Position numbers and translations under genes: made by a program. DNA of 64,000 bases from Exobasidium rhododendri (taxonomy: Eukaryota; Basidiomycota; Exobasidiomycetes; Exobasidiales; Exobasidiaceae). Positions within the stretch are counted from its first letter, which is position 1. The number at the start of each line of letters is the position of its first letter. The notes under the pieces are model-generated. The model was given only the letters and a program-made list of their open reading frames with translations, did no database searches and was not told the origin of the DNA. Positions 1-12,098 of the stretch are shown in pieces. Where the stretch lies: positions 4,091,001-4,155,000 of the forward strand of contig CP110632.1 in NCBI GenBank assembly GCA_026210745.1. The letters run 5' to 3'.

Positions 1-314
1 CCCAAGGTATCCTCCACCCTCTGCCTCTCCTTCAGTTGCCGCTGCTTCTCATACCGGCTTCTACTCGCACTGACTGCCTTTGCTGCATTCTCACTCAGCA
101 GTCTTCTTCTCTTTTCACTGGGTGTCTCGAGGGTGTCTAGACGCTCTTGTCCAAGGAAGAGCTCTCCATTGTAATTGATGGACGTATGCTTCCTAGGCGA
201 CTGCCGAGAAGGGGAGGAAGGAGCAGCGTCTGCCACTACCTTTGCCCTTGCTTTTGGTCTCACTTGTTCCTTTTGCGCTGTGATGCGCTCACCTACTCGG
301 CGAAGCTTGGCCAT
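1..314 (-). CDS. Unknown basic protein, N-terminal part (runs off window)
   Basis: An open frame on the minus strand starts at the ATG at 312-314 and stays open to the left edge of the window, so about 104 N-terminal residues are seen. It begins MAKLRRVGERITAQKEQ and is rich in Lys, Arg, Glu and Ala. A stretch near the visible end (SRSRYEKQRQLKERQRVE) looks like a charged coiled coil. Upstream of this ATG the same frame meets a stop within about 50 bases; an earlier spliced exon is possible because a CCCAG precedes the ATG. I do not recognise the family. The plus-strand frames over the same stretch have no recognisable content. Confidence 0.5.
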   Translation of the reverse strand, partial: MAKLRRVGERITAQKEQVRPKARAKVVADAAPSSPSRQSPRKHTSINYNGELFLGQERLDTLETPSEKRRRLLSENAAKAVSASRSRYEKQRQLKERQRVEDTL

Positions 315-610
315 GTTGATGCCAGCCTGGGACACGATATATCCTTATCTCTCCGCACTCATCAGATCTTCAATGCTAAACGTCTGTCGAGACACTCGGT
401 CAACATGCCGCCCAGGGCGGGCTGATTAGATCTTTGCTTATGGTAAGAAAGGTACGTCAGGGCTGAAAGGATATTTCCTCATGTGGAGCAGGCTTAGGTA
501 AGCGGCGTATTGCTTCTTCTCGAAATAAAGGGCTGTAAGTCGCAATACTCAGGCTTCCTGAAAAGTGCAACACTTACCAGCATCTCTAGTGGCAGAGACA
601 CACTCACGTC

Positions 611-2281
611 ATGCGGTCGTCAAGAATTGTGCAGCAACTGTACCACCACAGTACTAGCAGCACCATCAAACGGCAAGCTATCCGAGCGGCGTGTATTGAG
701 GTCCACTCGACACACCGACATGCTGCTTACTCTACGTCAACAGACACACCCTCTGAACAGCAAACAATCTCGCCTACAAAGACACTGGCACAGATTCTGT
801 CCGATTCAATAAAAGCGTCTGGACCTCTGTCTGTGTCTACATTTATGAGGACGTCCCTCTTGAATCCTAGCCATGGTTACTATGCTTCCGCAAACGATCC
901 CCTAGCACCGAATGCAGAGTCATCATCTTCCAGAGATGTTCTGGGAGCGAAGGGGGACTTCGTCACTAGCCCTGAAATTAGTCAAGTATTTGGAGAGTTG
1001 TTGGCAGTATTTTTTGTAGCTAGATGGCAAGCAACGGAGCTGTGCAGAAAGACCAGGCTGATAGAGCTGGGTCCGGGAAAAGGGACTCTACTGGCTGATA
1101 TGCTGCGGACATTCTCACGCTTTGACGGCTTCTTTCACACATTGAAGGAGATTCATTTGGTAGAGACGTCGCCAGGATTGATTCAACTTCAGCACGATGC
1201 CATCAGTAACGCTCTTGCAAAGTGTGGGAAGAAGTTGGTTGGCGCGGATAAAGAAATTTTAGAAGATGACGAGATTCGGATAGAGTGGTTTCCACTAATC
1301 GATAGCGTTCCCATTCAGAACGACAGCTGGTCCATGGTAGTAGCTCATGAGTTCTTCGATGCACTGCCAATGCATATCTTCGAAAGGACCTCGGATGGAT
1401 TCCGAGAAGTCTTGGTTGATGTAGAGCGAGAAGGTCAGAGAAAAGGTGGCATTACGATCTTGAAACCGGGTGACTTTAACGTAGGCGGCCGCAATAGCCA
1501 GAAGGAGAAGCTTAATGCCGATGCAGCTAAACAACCCAAATTCCGCTATGTCTTATCTTCCTCACCTACCCCATGGTCCATGCTTTTGGCGGCTCGAAAT
1601 CCTCGCTTCCAACTTCTGCAACCAGGTCAAAGAGTCGAAATTAGTCCGGAGGCTTGGGCTGCGGCGAGAAGGATGGGAGAGCTAGTGGCAGGAAGAAAAG
1701 CAATGGAAAAGCAAGGCGAAGAGAAGGACGATGTCAATGTGGAAGCAGGCAAAGCGAGAGAGGTGGAAAGACTGAAGGGCGGTAGTATGGGTGGAGCTGG
1801 ATTAATCATTGACTATGGCGATGACAAGGCATTCGGGGGAAGCTTTCGGGTGAGTCTATCGTGGTCCCATATAAAGGCACCCGGCTAAACAACTCTGCTT
1901 CCTCGTCATTCGCATAAATGATAGGCATTCAAAGCTCACCGAATCGTAGATCCACTAGAAGCACCCGGTACAGCCGACTTGACAGCCAATGTGGACTTCC
2001 TTCATATGAAAAGTGCCCTCGCGACAACAGACGCTCGATCACTTGGTCCCATGTTTCAAGCACATTTCCTCAAAGCGCTCGGATTCGACCAACGCATCAA
2101 AGCTCTGACGGACATCGCTACAGATGCAAAGCGGAAACAAGCCATGGAAAGCGCTGCCAAGAGGTTGATTGATCCTACTGGGATGGGTGCACAGTACAAA
2201 GTGCTAGGTATAAGCGCTGAGCAGGCGAGTAGCGGCGAAGCTACAGCTGAAGGAAATCAGTGTTACCCCTTCGAGATGTAG
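611..2281 (+). CDS. NDUFAF7: Mitochondrial arginine methyltransferase NDUFAF7 (MidA family), complex I assembly
   Basis: Two exons (611-1849 and 1925-2281) give 531 residues. The protein belongs to the SAM-dependent methyltransferase family DUF185/MidA; in animals NDUFAF7 dimethylates an arginine of the 49-kDa complex I subunit during early assembly. Visible hallmarks are NPSHGYYA near residue 85, the GDFVTSPEISQVFGE block, the SAM-binding LIELGPGKGTLLADMLR, and VVAHEFFDALP. After the intron comes VDPLEAPGTADLTANVDF. The N-terminus is rich in Arg, Ser and His with few acids, which fits a mitochondrial presequence. The splice joins GGSFR to AFKAHRIVD, the expected family order. Two NADH-dehydrogenase-related genes lie in this window (see 14205-15676) but are 12 kb apart and not co-transcribed. 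Confidence 0.9.
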
Positions 2282-2686
2282 TTATAATCGTAGTGTACCT
2301 CCTAGTGCGCTCGTAATGACGTGCTGTTCTGTCAGGTCGCACTAGGAGAAGTCGAAGAGGAAATCTAGATCGACTTTCAATTCAGATTTATCTCGATTCT
2401 CCACTTTGACGCTCATGTAGACGTACCCTAACAGAGAAGGGTACTAACTCGCCTCGTCCACACTGTCAGATTTTTTGAAAATTAGGCTTCCTGCTTTTGA
2501 CTTCCCATCATCCCCTCAATCTCTTCCTTTCTCATCGAACATTCTTGCTAGGTGACAGACGTCGAGCTGCTGAGCTCGATAGCAGCATTCACAAATCACG
2601 CACCATGGAAGCAGAGGCCAGCACTAGTCGCGGAGGCGGCGTGTACAGGTGAGTCTTACGCCGTTCTCGCCTACGAAAGAAACAGT
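2282..2686. other. Intergenic: 3' end of NDUFAF7 and promoter of the vWA gene
   Basis: No convincing coding exon. An ATG at 2605 could start a small upstream exon of the next gene, but that needs a 37-nt intron (2649-2685), so I start the next gene at 2687. Confidence 0.4.
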
Positions 2687-4756
2687 ATGACTGACAAGGG
2701 GTGCGGCGACGTGAGCAGCATGTTTGGCAATGCTGCTCCTTCCTCCAACAACTTCTCGTCTGGTCTAGATGTGTCAAGTGGGCTGGACGGCAATGCTTCG
2801 TCCAGCGCTACTGATCTGTCAGACTGGACAATAGAGCCTTCTTCAGAGAAGGCTTTGGACCTTGTCTTTGTGAGTGTTGTTTATTACGGGGAAAGTCTGT
2901 CCTGATAGCTATTGGACTGACAATAGAGCAAATTTGTACCAAAATGATGGCAGATTATGGATGCCACGGGATCCATGGGGTCCTACATTGCCTCGGCAAC
3001 AAAGAACATCGAGACCATCTGTGATAATGTGAGCTCGACCTCAACCCCTCGTTAATTACCCTGTCGCTCACCCTTTTCGTCCCCTCTTTGTTATAGATCA
3101 TCCGATCAGAGCAGCTGTCTGGACCAGGCGCTCTAAGGGTTGGTCTTCTTGCCTATAGAGATCATCCCCCACAAGATCACACCTACATTGTCAAGAATTG
3201 TGAGAGAGCATTCATTAGACGCTGCGCTGAATTTAGATAGCTATTCTCCCTCCGTACTAATACTGGCTCTTGATCTTTCAGTCGGATTCACACCCGAAGT
3301 CAGCGAGATGAAGGCTAATCTGAAAACACTTTACGCCTCAGGAGGAGGTGATGGACCAGAAGCTGTGACCGCTGCGTTGCATGCCGTCACCGAGATGGTA
3401 AGTGCCGATGGGATACCGCCAAGTTGTGCTTCTTCGAATTGACCAATATCGCACACACACACACACAGGAATGGAGGCAGAGGGCTACAAGAATGGCCGT
3501 TCTCATTGCAGACGCTCCTCCTCATGGAATTGGGGAATACGGGGACGGCTTTCCAACCGGTTCACCCGATGGCCACGACCCCCTGAAGATTGCCCGACAA
3601 ATGGCAGCGGCAGGTATTCCGCTCTTTATGGTGGCTTGTGAACCAGCTTTAAGCGGATACACCTATGCTGCCGACTTCTATCAAGCTCTCGTGCAAATCA
3701 CCGGAGCACAATTATTGCCTTTGACTAGTGCTAGCTTGCTTGCTCATGTCATTATCGGTGCTGCAGGGGAGGCTATGGATTTGGATCGACTGCACCGAGA
3801 GGTTGGAGATGCTGTTGCAGAGAGGATGCGATCGATGAGCTTGGAGTCTTCTACCGGTGGAGACATCATGGATGAAGTGACTAGAGAACTGCATCAGAGC
3901 TTACGACTTCGTAATGAAAGCACGAAACAACTGTACATCGAAAGCATCTATCGAGAGAGTGAAGCTTCACAAAACAACATCAAGATCTGGACCCAGTCAC
4001 CGGATCTGGCCACCGCCCGGCCTCATTTGAAACGTGTGAGTGGTTGTGTGACTTGTGCTGCTATTCGTCACAGGGGAAATCTCATTCCGGCGCTTTGAAA
4101 TCCTCCTTTGAGCCTTGCAGGTGATAGGTTCTCGCTTGAACGACAAGTACCTACAAACGAAAGCGGCCTCCTCTTCTTACAAGACATACTCGGACTTTCC
4201 TCATCCTCGCTCAACCGCCACAGGAATCATAGCAAAGGACATCTACGAAGCTTCCCACGCTGCTGTTCCTTCTTCCCCAACGCCGTCGAGTCATTCACCC
4301 GAACAAAGTGGCGCTTCTCGTAAAGTCATCTCGAATTTCACGACCTTCTCAGCCACTCCTGGTATGTCCTTCTCTTCTGCTGGTTCACCACAGATGAATC
4401 AATCGTCCTCTGTCTTGGCACCCTTTGGATCCGCCAGTCCTGTGTTTGGTTCGGGAAGCAGCACCTATAATCCAACGTCCTCAGCTTTTTCGAGTCCACG
4501 AGGGAGAGACGGTAACAACACAAATAATGCTATGAGTACTCCCAGGTTCAATCAGGCGCACAGCTTGGACGATGATGACGATGAAGAACTAGACAAACCG
4601 AGCAAGCCTCTGCCTGTAGAAGTATCAGAAGATGGAGGAGTGGAAGTGAAGGGGGAAGACGGTCAAAAGCTGGCCTTCCGACAAGGTGCTATCTCAATGG
4701 AACAAGTTCGAAGGCTAGCGATGCAGAGTGCCTATCGATCTGGACTGGCTAGCTGA
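2687..4756 (+). CDS. von Willebrand factor A (vWA) domain protein
   Basis: Six exons (2687-2869, 2954-3028, 3097-3199, 3282-3397, 3469-4035, 4121-4756) give 559 residues with consistent phases. After a Ser/Asn-rich leader the vWA fold starts at DLVF/IMDATGSMGSY, where DATGS is the MIDAS metal-binding motif (DxSxS with Thr in the first Ser position). It continues through VGLLAYRDHPPQDHTYIV, GGGDGPEAVTAAL and VLIADAPPHGIGEYGDG. The C-terminal third is low-complexity Ser/Pro/Thr with an acidic DDDDDEE run and ends ISMEQVRRLAMQSAYRSGLA. The domain resembles the vWA part of Dictyostelium VwkA-type and uncharacterised fungal proteins; no kinase domain is present here. Function is unknown; MIDAS proteins usually bind other proteins. 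The intron at 3398-3468 contains a short CA repeat. Confidence 0.8.
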
Positions 4757-5023
4757 GCAACCGATTCGGAATCATGTCAATATAGCCTTTTCATCATGAG
4801 AGATGTAGGCCACGAGGGTTGAATGCAGCATACTGTATTCATAAGATCCTGTGGCAGGAGGGTGGGGATATAACTTTGTTCCATAGATCCCAATTTACAA
4901 TTGTCTCATCTACATTAGCGTGGAGAGAGCGTGGAGAGGGGATGTTGCATTTGGAGCGACTGAGCTGTACAAGTAGTTGTCTTGTATTGAAACACCACAA
5001 AGAATCCTTTCGTCTTATGTGGC

Positions 5024-6637
5024 TCATGGAGCCGGCGTGGATGCCGAAGTCGCCCGTCCGGCAATCAGGCGTCCTGTCGCCATGCTCCTTCCATCGGCAG
5101 TCACACCAGGCGCTGAGGGCGACATGGTGACATCTTCCTCTTCCGCTGCTGCTGCTGCTGCCTCTGTGACATCCACCGCGCCGTCTCCTGTCGCTCCCTT
5201 GCTAGGCGTCACCTTGGCTGCTCCTGCTGCTGCGGCTGCTGTCGTTGCTGAAGTGGTGACGATACCTTGATCTAATTCCTCAAAGCTTTCCGGTCTCATT
5301 CTCATCCACCTCATTCTCGGCCCGTTCTTTGCATGCTCACTGACTCGGAAGCCGTAGATCCTGGGTGTGTACAGTCTTGCTTGAGGAGCACGCTGGCCGA
5401 GTAGACTTTGCTGCAAAGTAGGCGCTATCAAGGGTACGTCCGACTTTGGAGAAGTAGATGAAGAGGCCTGTGACTTCTTTTCCACATTGGCTGAAGTAGC
5501 ACCTTGCGCATCTCCGGTCGTTGCTGGATCTGTTCCTGCTGGCTCGACTGAACCAACGCGAGCGCCGTTGTTTGCGGCCTTGGAGAGCGAGGTTTGCGTA
5601 TTCAAAGAGGAGAAATTTGTGCCTATAGGTGCAATCGGTGACGGCGCAAGTTCTCGATATGTCTGGAAGAGGAGGTGGGGAAATGTTGTACCAAAGAAAG
5701 CCCCGTCAACTCCATGAAATCGGCTCGAGGGCGGAGAATAGTTGTCGATACAATTGGCACAGAAGAGCTGCCGAACAGAAGGAAGGTCAATATCATTTCT
5801 CTCAAAACGCATCTTTCTCTTCGCCAATGTCCCCATGACCTACCTTGACTGTGTCGAGGCCAGGCAGATCAGACCTACCGCAAGGTAAGACTGGGTGTGA
5901 ATGGCAGAATACCCTTGGACAAAAGCCAAAATGGCCCCTTTCGTATTTTTCCACCATTTGCTGCAGACCTTGACGAGTGAGAATGAACCTCTGGTGAATC
6001 AGCCCGTAGAGCAGCTCTGCACTCGACTCTACAATCGAAACGTCCGGTATCTTGAGACTATCTTCCTCTGCATCAAAGAAAGTAAGACAAGTCAGTCGAG
6101 TTGCTTCGAATGATCTCTGTTCTCCTGATCAACCTACGTGGTTCGACGTCTAGTATCATCTCTAGTGCCTCCTTGTAGAATGGTACCAATGCATTCAGAC
6201 CTGTCAAATTGAAATCGTCCTCAATGAAGTCTTCACTGACTTCTGCAAAGTATTCGTGGCCCGGGAGTGAACAAAACCAGCTTATCCATGTGAGCGAATC
6301 TGTTCCGCTATCCGATGGTGACTCTGACTCTGTTTTGCGATGAAGGAGGATCCTTGAGCAACACACGAAAGTGGTAGAGACGACTTAGCTTCGGAACCTA
6401 CTCACCGTACGCATCCTCCTCATATTGATTTGCCGCCCCACCATCTCCCACTATCTCTTCTGCTCCGGCCCCTTCTTCCTCCTCCTCCTCCTCTTCTTCT
6501 TCCTCATCTTCTTCAGCTTTATTTAACCCGGGATCTCTCTCTTGTTCGTCATTTGCGCCTGTGCCTGCCTCAATACCAAAGGGAGCGTTCGAACTTGCAG
6601 CTAAAGCGGCTGCCGACGTCGAAGCTTTTGTCGACAT
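5024..6637 (-). CDS. CKB1: Casein kinase 2 regulatory (beta) subunit, extended
   Basis: Four exons (6406-6637, 6138-6329, 5844-6067, 5024-5767) give 463 residues. CK2 beta dimerises through a zinc ribbon and tethers the catalytic alpha subunits. The family core is clear: [18 protein letters not shown], the acidic loop region, [17 protein letters not shown], zinc Cys pairs CPRVFC and CANC, then [19 protein letters not shown] and [18 protein letters not shown]. The usual length is 215-280 residues. The excess here is an N-terminal leader with a long Glu run (about 6470-6510), a Thr/Ala/Ser linker, and a C-terminal tail rich in Ala and Val encoded partly by a CTG/GCT triplet run near 5140-5160. 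It is divergent from the kinase gene at 7971, with 1.3 kb between starts. Confidence 0.93.
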
Positions 6638-7970
6638 GCTGAGGTAAAGTATGCACGAACGACAGGTAGAGTAAAGCTTTCCCTTATCGCAGTGTGTATA
6701 CGGATGAGAGAGGGCTTGGCGTGAGTACGACCTTTATGACTTGTCGAAGTATCGTTGCAGATGGTGTGTGGATATGATGCTGCTTGCTGCGTATCGTGCC
6801 TCGTGGAGCGGTATCAGCGGGAACTCAAACGTGCTCAGGCGACCAAGGAAGTGCAGCGGTGGGATCGTATGACTGGACGTATTAATGCACCGTACTCTGC
6901 CGTACACGAGCGATGAAAGAATGGAAGACACCTCTACTATGGACCAGGAATTAAACAACTTCAGCAACCTAAAAGAGACGATGAGGCGTCGGGACAGAGT
7001 TGCACACACAAAGCACGTGTCAAGAATAGAATTCTATTTGCTTTCAGAGATCAAATTCCACTCTCAGGCTTCAAAGTCCAATACCGGGGTACAGTACTTA
7101 AGTTTGAACACCTCCTGCCAAGTATACATAGTAATATTGCGCTAATCGGCCACGGTTGATCATGGCATTGCCGCCGCCTAGGCAAATTCCAGTACACAGT
7201 ATCTGATGAGTCTACCCCTCGATTCACAAGTTCAATAGTCCATGGCAGTCACAGAAACGCATTTTTCTCACCCTTGCGAAGATGAAAAGGAAGGGCGGCG
7301 AGGATCGCAGACAGACACGGATGGCTGTAAATTGCTCTTCCAGAGTCAAGCGCTTACGTCCTGATCATCTCTAACGAGGACAGGCGTAAAGATCCTCTCA
7401 CCTTCAATCTTCTGATGATGTCTTCCGTTTATGCTACTTCCAGAAAGTTGCTCCCCTTTTTCAGAGTTCCTTAATGTAACACTTCTTTGAGCATGCCACG
7501 TCAGGCGGGTTAGCAGACCATTCTAAGGGAGCCAATTTAAAGCGAAGGCGTTGAGACGGACGAGCGGTGCCTTAACATTATTGAAGCTCCTCCTGATTTA
7601 GTACTTTTTTTGCTTGCACGGTAGTAGTGGGCGCCCAAGCTCGTAATAGCACTTCCCTTTACTCAGAAGAAGCGGCGATGATCAGTATTTGATCCGTTAT
7701 TTGATGGCATATTACAGTCTACTCTTTCTTGTCTACCTTGGCACGCAACTCCCTCTGACATCGACACATCTTGCCTTCTCTCCAAATTTTGGGCACTAAT
7801 CTGCAAAAGAACGAAAAAGGAATCTTCTTCCATTAGACCATGCCATCAGTCACTTCGCTCGCCATACTTTGAATGAAGAGGTCACCCTTATAGCATTCGG
7901 AGAACTTCAACTAACAAGCTTCGGACGGAGGCGCCCAATTTGACAACATTTCTCAGAGTGACAAGCCGAA
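6638..7970. other. 1.3-kb divergent intergenic region between CKB1 and the kinase
   Basis: No frame here looks coding, and I find no tRNA-like arms. A CACGTG motif lies at 7014-7019. The large size for this compact region suggests long 5' leaders or extra regulatory sequence. A short non-coding transcript cannot be excluded by reading. Confidence 0.4.
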
Positions 7971-10900
7971 ATGGCCGATCTTTCCAGCAAGTATGACGAG
8001 GGTAACGAAGTACAGAAGACACCAGAGAGAGGTCTCAGGAGCAAGAGCGGGTCTTCTCGACCGCTGCGAAATTCATTCTCCTTAGCTACGCTCACTTCGC
8101 CATACCGAAGAGGCCTGTTTGCTAATGTGGCCAGTAACATGAGCCCGAATCGCCGTCCAGAGACACCACCTTCTGTTGCGAGAGCAATGCTGGGACTGCA
8201 TTCTACCAGCAAAGCATTACATCCTCGCGGCGCAGAGGCCTCTTCGTCCCGCTCACTCCTGCGAGGCAGAAGCGAGAGAGAACGAGAGGAACTCAAGAAG
8301 AACTCCGAGAGAAACGGCGTGTTTTCATGGACTGACAGTCAGTGAGTAGCCGCAGAGAGCATGACACGAGAGAGAACGATAGGTTCACTGAGACATTGCT
8401 TTGTATAGACTGGAGCGAAAATATAAATTTGAAAAGGAAGTAGGCTTCGGTGAGTATGTCTGAGGAGGTGGTGCTGACAGGTTTCGAGCCTTCTGACAGA
8501 GAGCACGGCTTCTGGAGGACAGGCAATTGGGGTAGCTGTTGGTTGGCCGAGAGTCGAGTCAGCTCGAACGACCTGTCTGCACGAAGAAGTATGGTGGCAG
8601 TCAAAGTAGTTCACAGACAGGGTACTCCGCCCTCCAATGCGAGGGTGAAGGCACTGTGGAATGAGTACAAAGTATTACAAGCTTGTGGTAAGCCTGTCCA
8701 TCCCAATATAGTCCAATTCAGGGAATTTGTCATCACACCCTCGTACGCTCTCGTCGTCATGGACTACTATCAGCAGGCGATGAATGTTGCCTTACCAGTG
8801 TCAACGTATGCTGGTGCTACTGGCTACTTCCAGCAGCTCTTGTCGTCACTGCACTGGCTTCACAGTAGAAATGTGACTCATTGCGATATAAAGGTGGCAA
8901 ATCTGCTAGTCGACTTGAGAGAAGAACCCGAAAAGGGGAGACCGGTCTTGGTTGACTTTGGTTTCGCGACACTTCACGACAAGAAGACTAACTTCATGAG
9001 CAAACAAAGCTGGGGCACTCCGTGAGTAGACGTGGGGATGGCATGCGTGTGGCAGTCTCTCCTTACTTTTTGCACTGCCTTCCATTCCTCCCCCTTGTAC
9101 AGAGAGTATCTCAGCCCGGAGAGAAGTCAGGGTGTTCTGCACGATGAACGCCTATCCGACATTTGGGCCCTTGGTGTGACTTTCTTTGAGATTGCTACCG
9201 GCCGCACGCCATTCGAACACGAGGATGAGCAGGTGAGCGTGACTGCATGGGTACCCTCTGTTCAACGGAGTGAAAAACCACTCACATGTCGTGCATCAGT
9301 TCCTCAGCAAAGAACAGCTCGAGATCTACTACGAGCGGACACTGAGACCAAAGTGGGTGGGCAGCTGGTCCGTTCCAGCAGCTCTTGAGTCTCTTTGCAG
9401 GCTCATGCTTGCTCCCAACGCGAAGGACCGTATCTTTACCACTCAAGCACTTCAGCACACCTTCTTCAGTGATTCGGCTGAGAACTTCGAAAAGACCTTC
9501 AACACGGACAAGTGTCACACTTTGTTGATCGATGAACTGGAAGTGAAGAGGGTTTCGAAGGCTGGCGAATCAGCTTCAGCAGCGACAACAGCTACGACTT
9601 CGACGACTTCGACGACTGCAGAGACTGTAACAGCCAGAACACCCGTCAAGCTGGCTTCCATCCTACCACGCACTTTGTCGAGTCCGATGCGCTCCACAGC
9701 GCCTGTGAAGAGGAGATCAAGTGAGAGCGAACCGCTTCTATCGCCCATTCTTCTAGCCCGATCGACCACGCCTACACCTCAAGGGATTCCAATTGCGGTG
9801 AGAGACACGTCTGAGCCAGAAAGGGACGACAGTACATTTCTGTCCGACGAGATGTTTGCTTTTGGTGACTCTTGCAAGAAGCTGAGTTTTGGCACTGCTG
9901 CGACTAAGAAAGGTGATTTCCTGGTGCCCGCTAGCGACTCTCTGTGGCTCTCCTCGCCGGAAAGTGAGAGCTCTATTGCCGCTAAACGGTGTCGAAACTT
10001 TGAAGCTGACACGGTCACTAGCGATGCGCAAGGTAGTCCTGAAATAAGAATGTGCAACGAAGGAAGAGCGTCTAGTAAGCAGGAGGAAGCATCGGAGCGT
10101 GGGATCTCTTCACACTCAACGCCGCTGACAGTCTATGGAACAGCGTACTCTTCCCATGAAGTGGCAGGAGTCAGGAGTCAGGTCAGCTCGATAGGTCCGG
10201 GAAAGAAGCCGGTCGTAGACCTGTCAAGCGGCACAGAGAAGGAGAGAGAAGGTGAGTACTTGTCTGCAATCGACAATGTGTGGCTCAGAGACGGACTGCT
10301 TTTGACCGCTTCTCGTTACAGACGACACAAAGGAGATGTCTTACGAGATCATGGCGGTCAAGCGGGACTTCATGGAGGCAAAGAAGGGAGACTGGCAGCT
10401 ATGTGCCTCGTCCGTGGATAGTAGGATGAAGCACATCGAGCGCGACGATGTACAAGGGCAGATGAAGAGTATGAAGATCCGTGTGGAGAGCATCCAGACA
10501 GAGCTTCAGGAATCCTCTCGCTACCGTTCCCCTGTGCAGTCGAAGACTTCAGAGATGCGGACCGGTCGAGCGCAGGATCTGGCTGCTCAATTAGATGAAA
10601 TGGCGAGGCTTGCTGCAGATCTCACCCGGATGGTAGAAGAGACCAAATTAGGACTGAGTAGGGTGAACACGAGCGAAGAAGTCAGGCTGTCATCACAGGC
10701 AAGGATAGTAAGAGAGGAAAGTTCCCCAGACAGCGCAAGACGAACAGACTCCTCGACTACTCGTCGTGACCAAACAGCTCCTCTAGACGACAGCAGGACC
10801 CTCACCGTTCCTCTGCAAGGAATGGAGCCAACGTCGCACCCGCATCTTGTTCAGCAAGAACCTGGCCATGGCAGAAGCAGCAAGAGCAAAGCACACGATC

Positions 10901-11880
10901 AAGATCATTCAGCATCGAATGAGATAAGTGCCTGTACAAACCCATGCAGATCGGAGTCATCATCGTTTGTCGATGCAAGTAATTGGATGAATCTCGAAAG
11001 GTGTGGCAGAGAACTCACGCAAACAATGGCTCCTAGTCGGGCCCATCATGTGAGTCACCTTCTCGCTCGTCACGATGCTCGCAAAAGCAAGAACGAAGAA
11101 GTCTCCAACCACAAATGCAACGATGAGATCGATGACTTCAATCCAGTAATCGCCGCTCCGCCCCTCGACAGGAACCTTCAAGGCAGCTCCTTGCAGCTTT
11201 CGAATCAAGACGCAGGGAGAAGGCCTATTATGGCAGATGATACATTTGCAAATGCAGCGAAGACTTTGCCAAGAAGGCCTTCCAAGCACTATCCTCACAA
11301 AGGGGGCATGATGGATATTGTTCAACGTTATGATGACGTCGCCGCTCTCGGCGACACTTCAAGTTCAATAAAGAGAGCACATGCATTGTCTTCTTCTTCA
11401 GTGTCTCCCGTGATTGCCAGTCGACACTCGTCCAAAAGTCGTCGTCAAACTAGAACCGAAGCTGTCAAGTCGTCTTCTGGCATCCCTTTCAAAGAAGAAT
11501 CATCACCATCGTTGAAGCAGCAAGCAGAGCTACGGATGAGTGTGCAGACACCGCCTCGTGCAAGGTTATCGCGAATGAAATCTTTCACTTTCCGTCGACC
11601 GACTTCGATGATCTTTCAGGAAAGTAGCAGTCACTGGCAACGGGGTAAAGGAGGTACATTGGCACCTTTTCTAAGTTCGCCGAAATCTCCTGCAGCATCC
11701 TCTCACGTCGGCGAAGATCCACCTCGACATTATCATCACCGTCACCATCACCGAAAGTCGAACGTCGTGAGCAGTCAATTGTCGTCAATCTGCAAAGACT
11801 TGCCGGCGAAACCAATCGGAATGCTTTGGAATCGCTTGATTCGCGGCAAGACTTCTGTCTTTGATGCTCAGCAAAAGTAG
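7971..11880 (+). CDS. Large Ser/Thr protein kinase, non-RD (HCD catalytic loop), long disordered tail
   Basis: Six exons (7971-8341, 8409-8449, 8523-9021, 9103-9232, 9300-10251, 10322-11880) give 1183 residues. The kinase domain occupies about residues 126-405. It shows a glycine loop VGFGNWGS, lysine in MVAVKVV, glutamate in NEYKVLQ, catalytic loop [10 protein letters not shown], magnesium loop VDFGFA and activation segment [15 protein letters not shown], followed by [21 protein letters not shown]. The canonical HRD Arg is Cys and the APE motif is SPE. The third intron boundary was chosen because it creates an intact GxGxxG. The roughly 120-residue leader and 780-residue tail are Ser/Arg-rich with many TP and SP sites and a His-rich patch. 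It looks CAMK-like; I cannot name the subfamily. It may act in cell-cycle or polarity signalling, but that is a guess. Confidence 0.85.
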
Positions 11881-12098
11881 GGAAGTCGAACGATCTCCTT
11901 TCTCTTCTCTTGGAGTGAGGGCTCTGCTGAGCGACTGGCTGTCCATCGCCGCTCCTCTCCCTGCCTTCCTTCCTTTATTCTCACTGCACCTACTCGTGGC
12001 CACTCTTCCGATGAAGTCCCACACCATCTCATCCATCACGGGGTAATTCAGTTGACTACTAATAAAGAGAAAAAAGAGAGTGGTGGACAAAGTATAGG

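Noticed and set aside
2605-2685. Extra first exon of the vWA gene (MEAEASTSRGG)
   Set aside because: It needs a 37-nt intron, shorter than all others here, and the ATG at 2687 gives a simple start in the main frame.
8450-8525. Frame through the kinase third intron ([14 protein letters not shown])
   Set aside because: Reading it as coding would break the GxGxxG loop; splicing out 8450-8522 restores VGFGNWGS.
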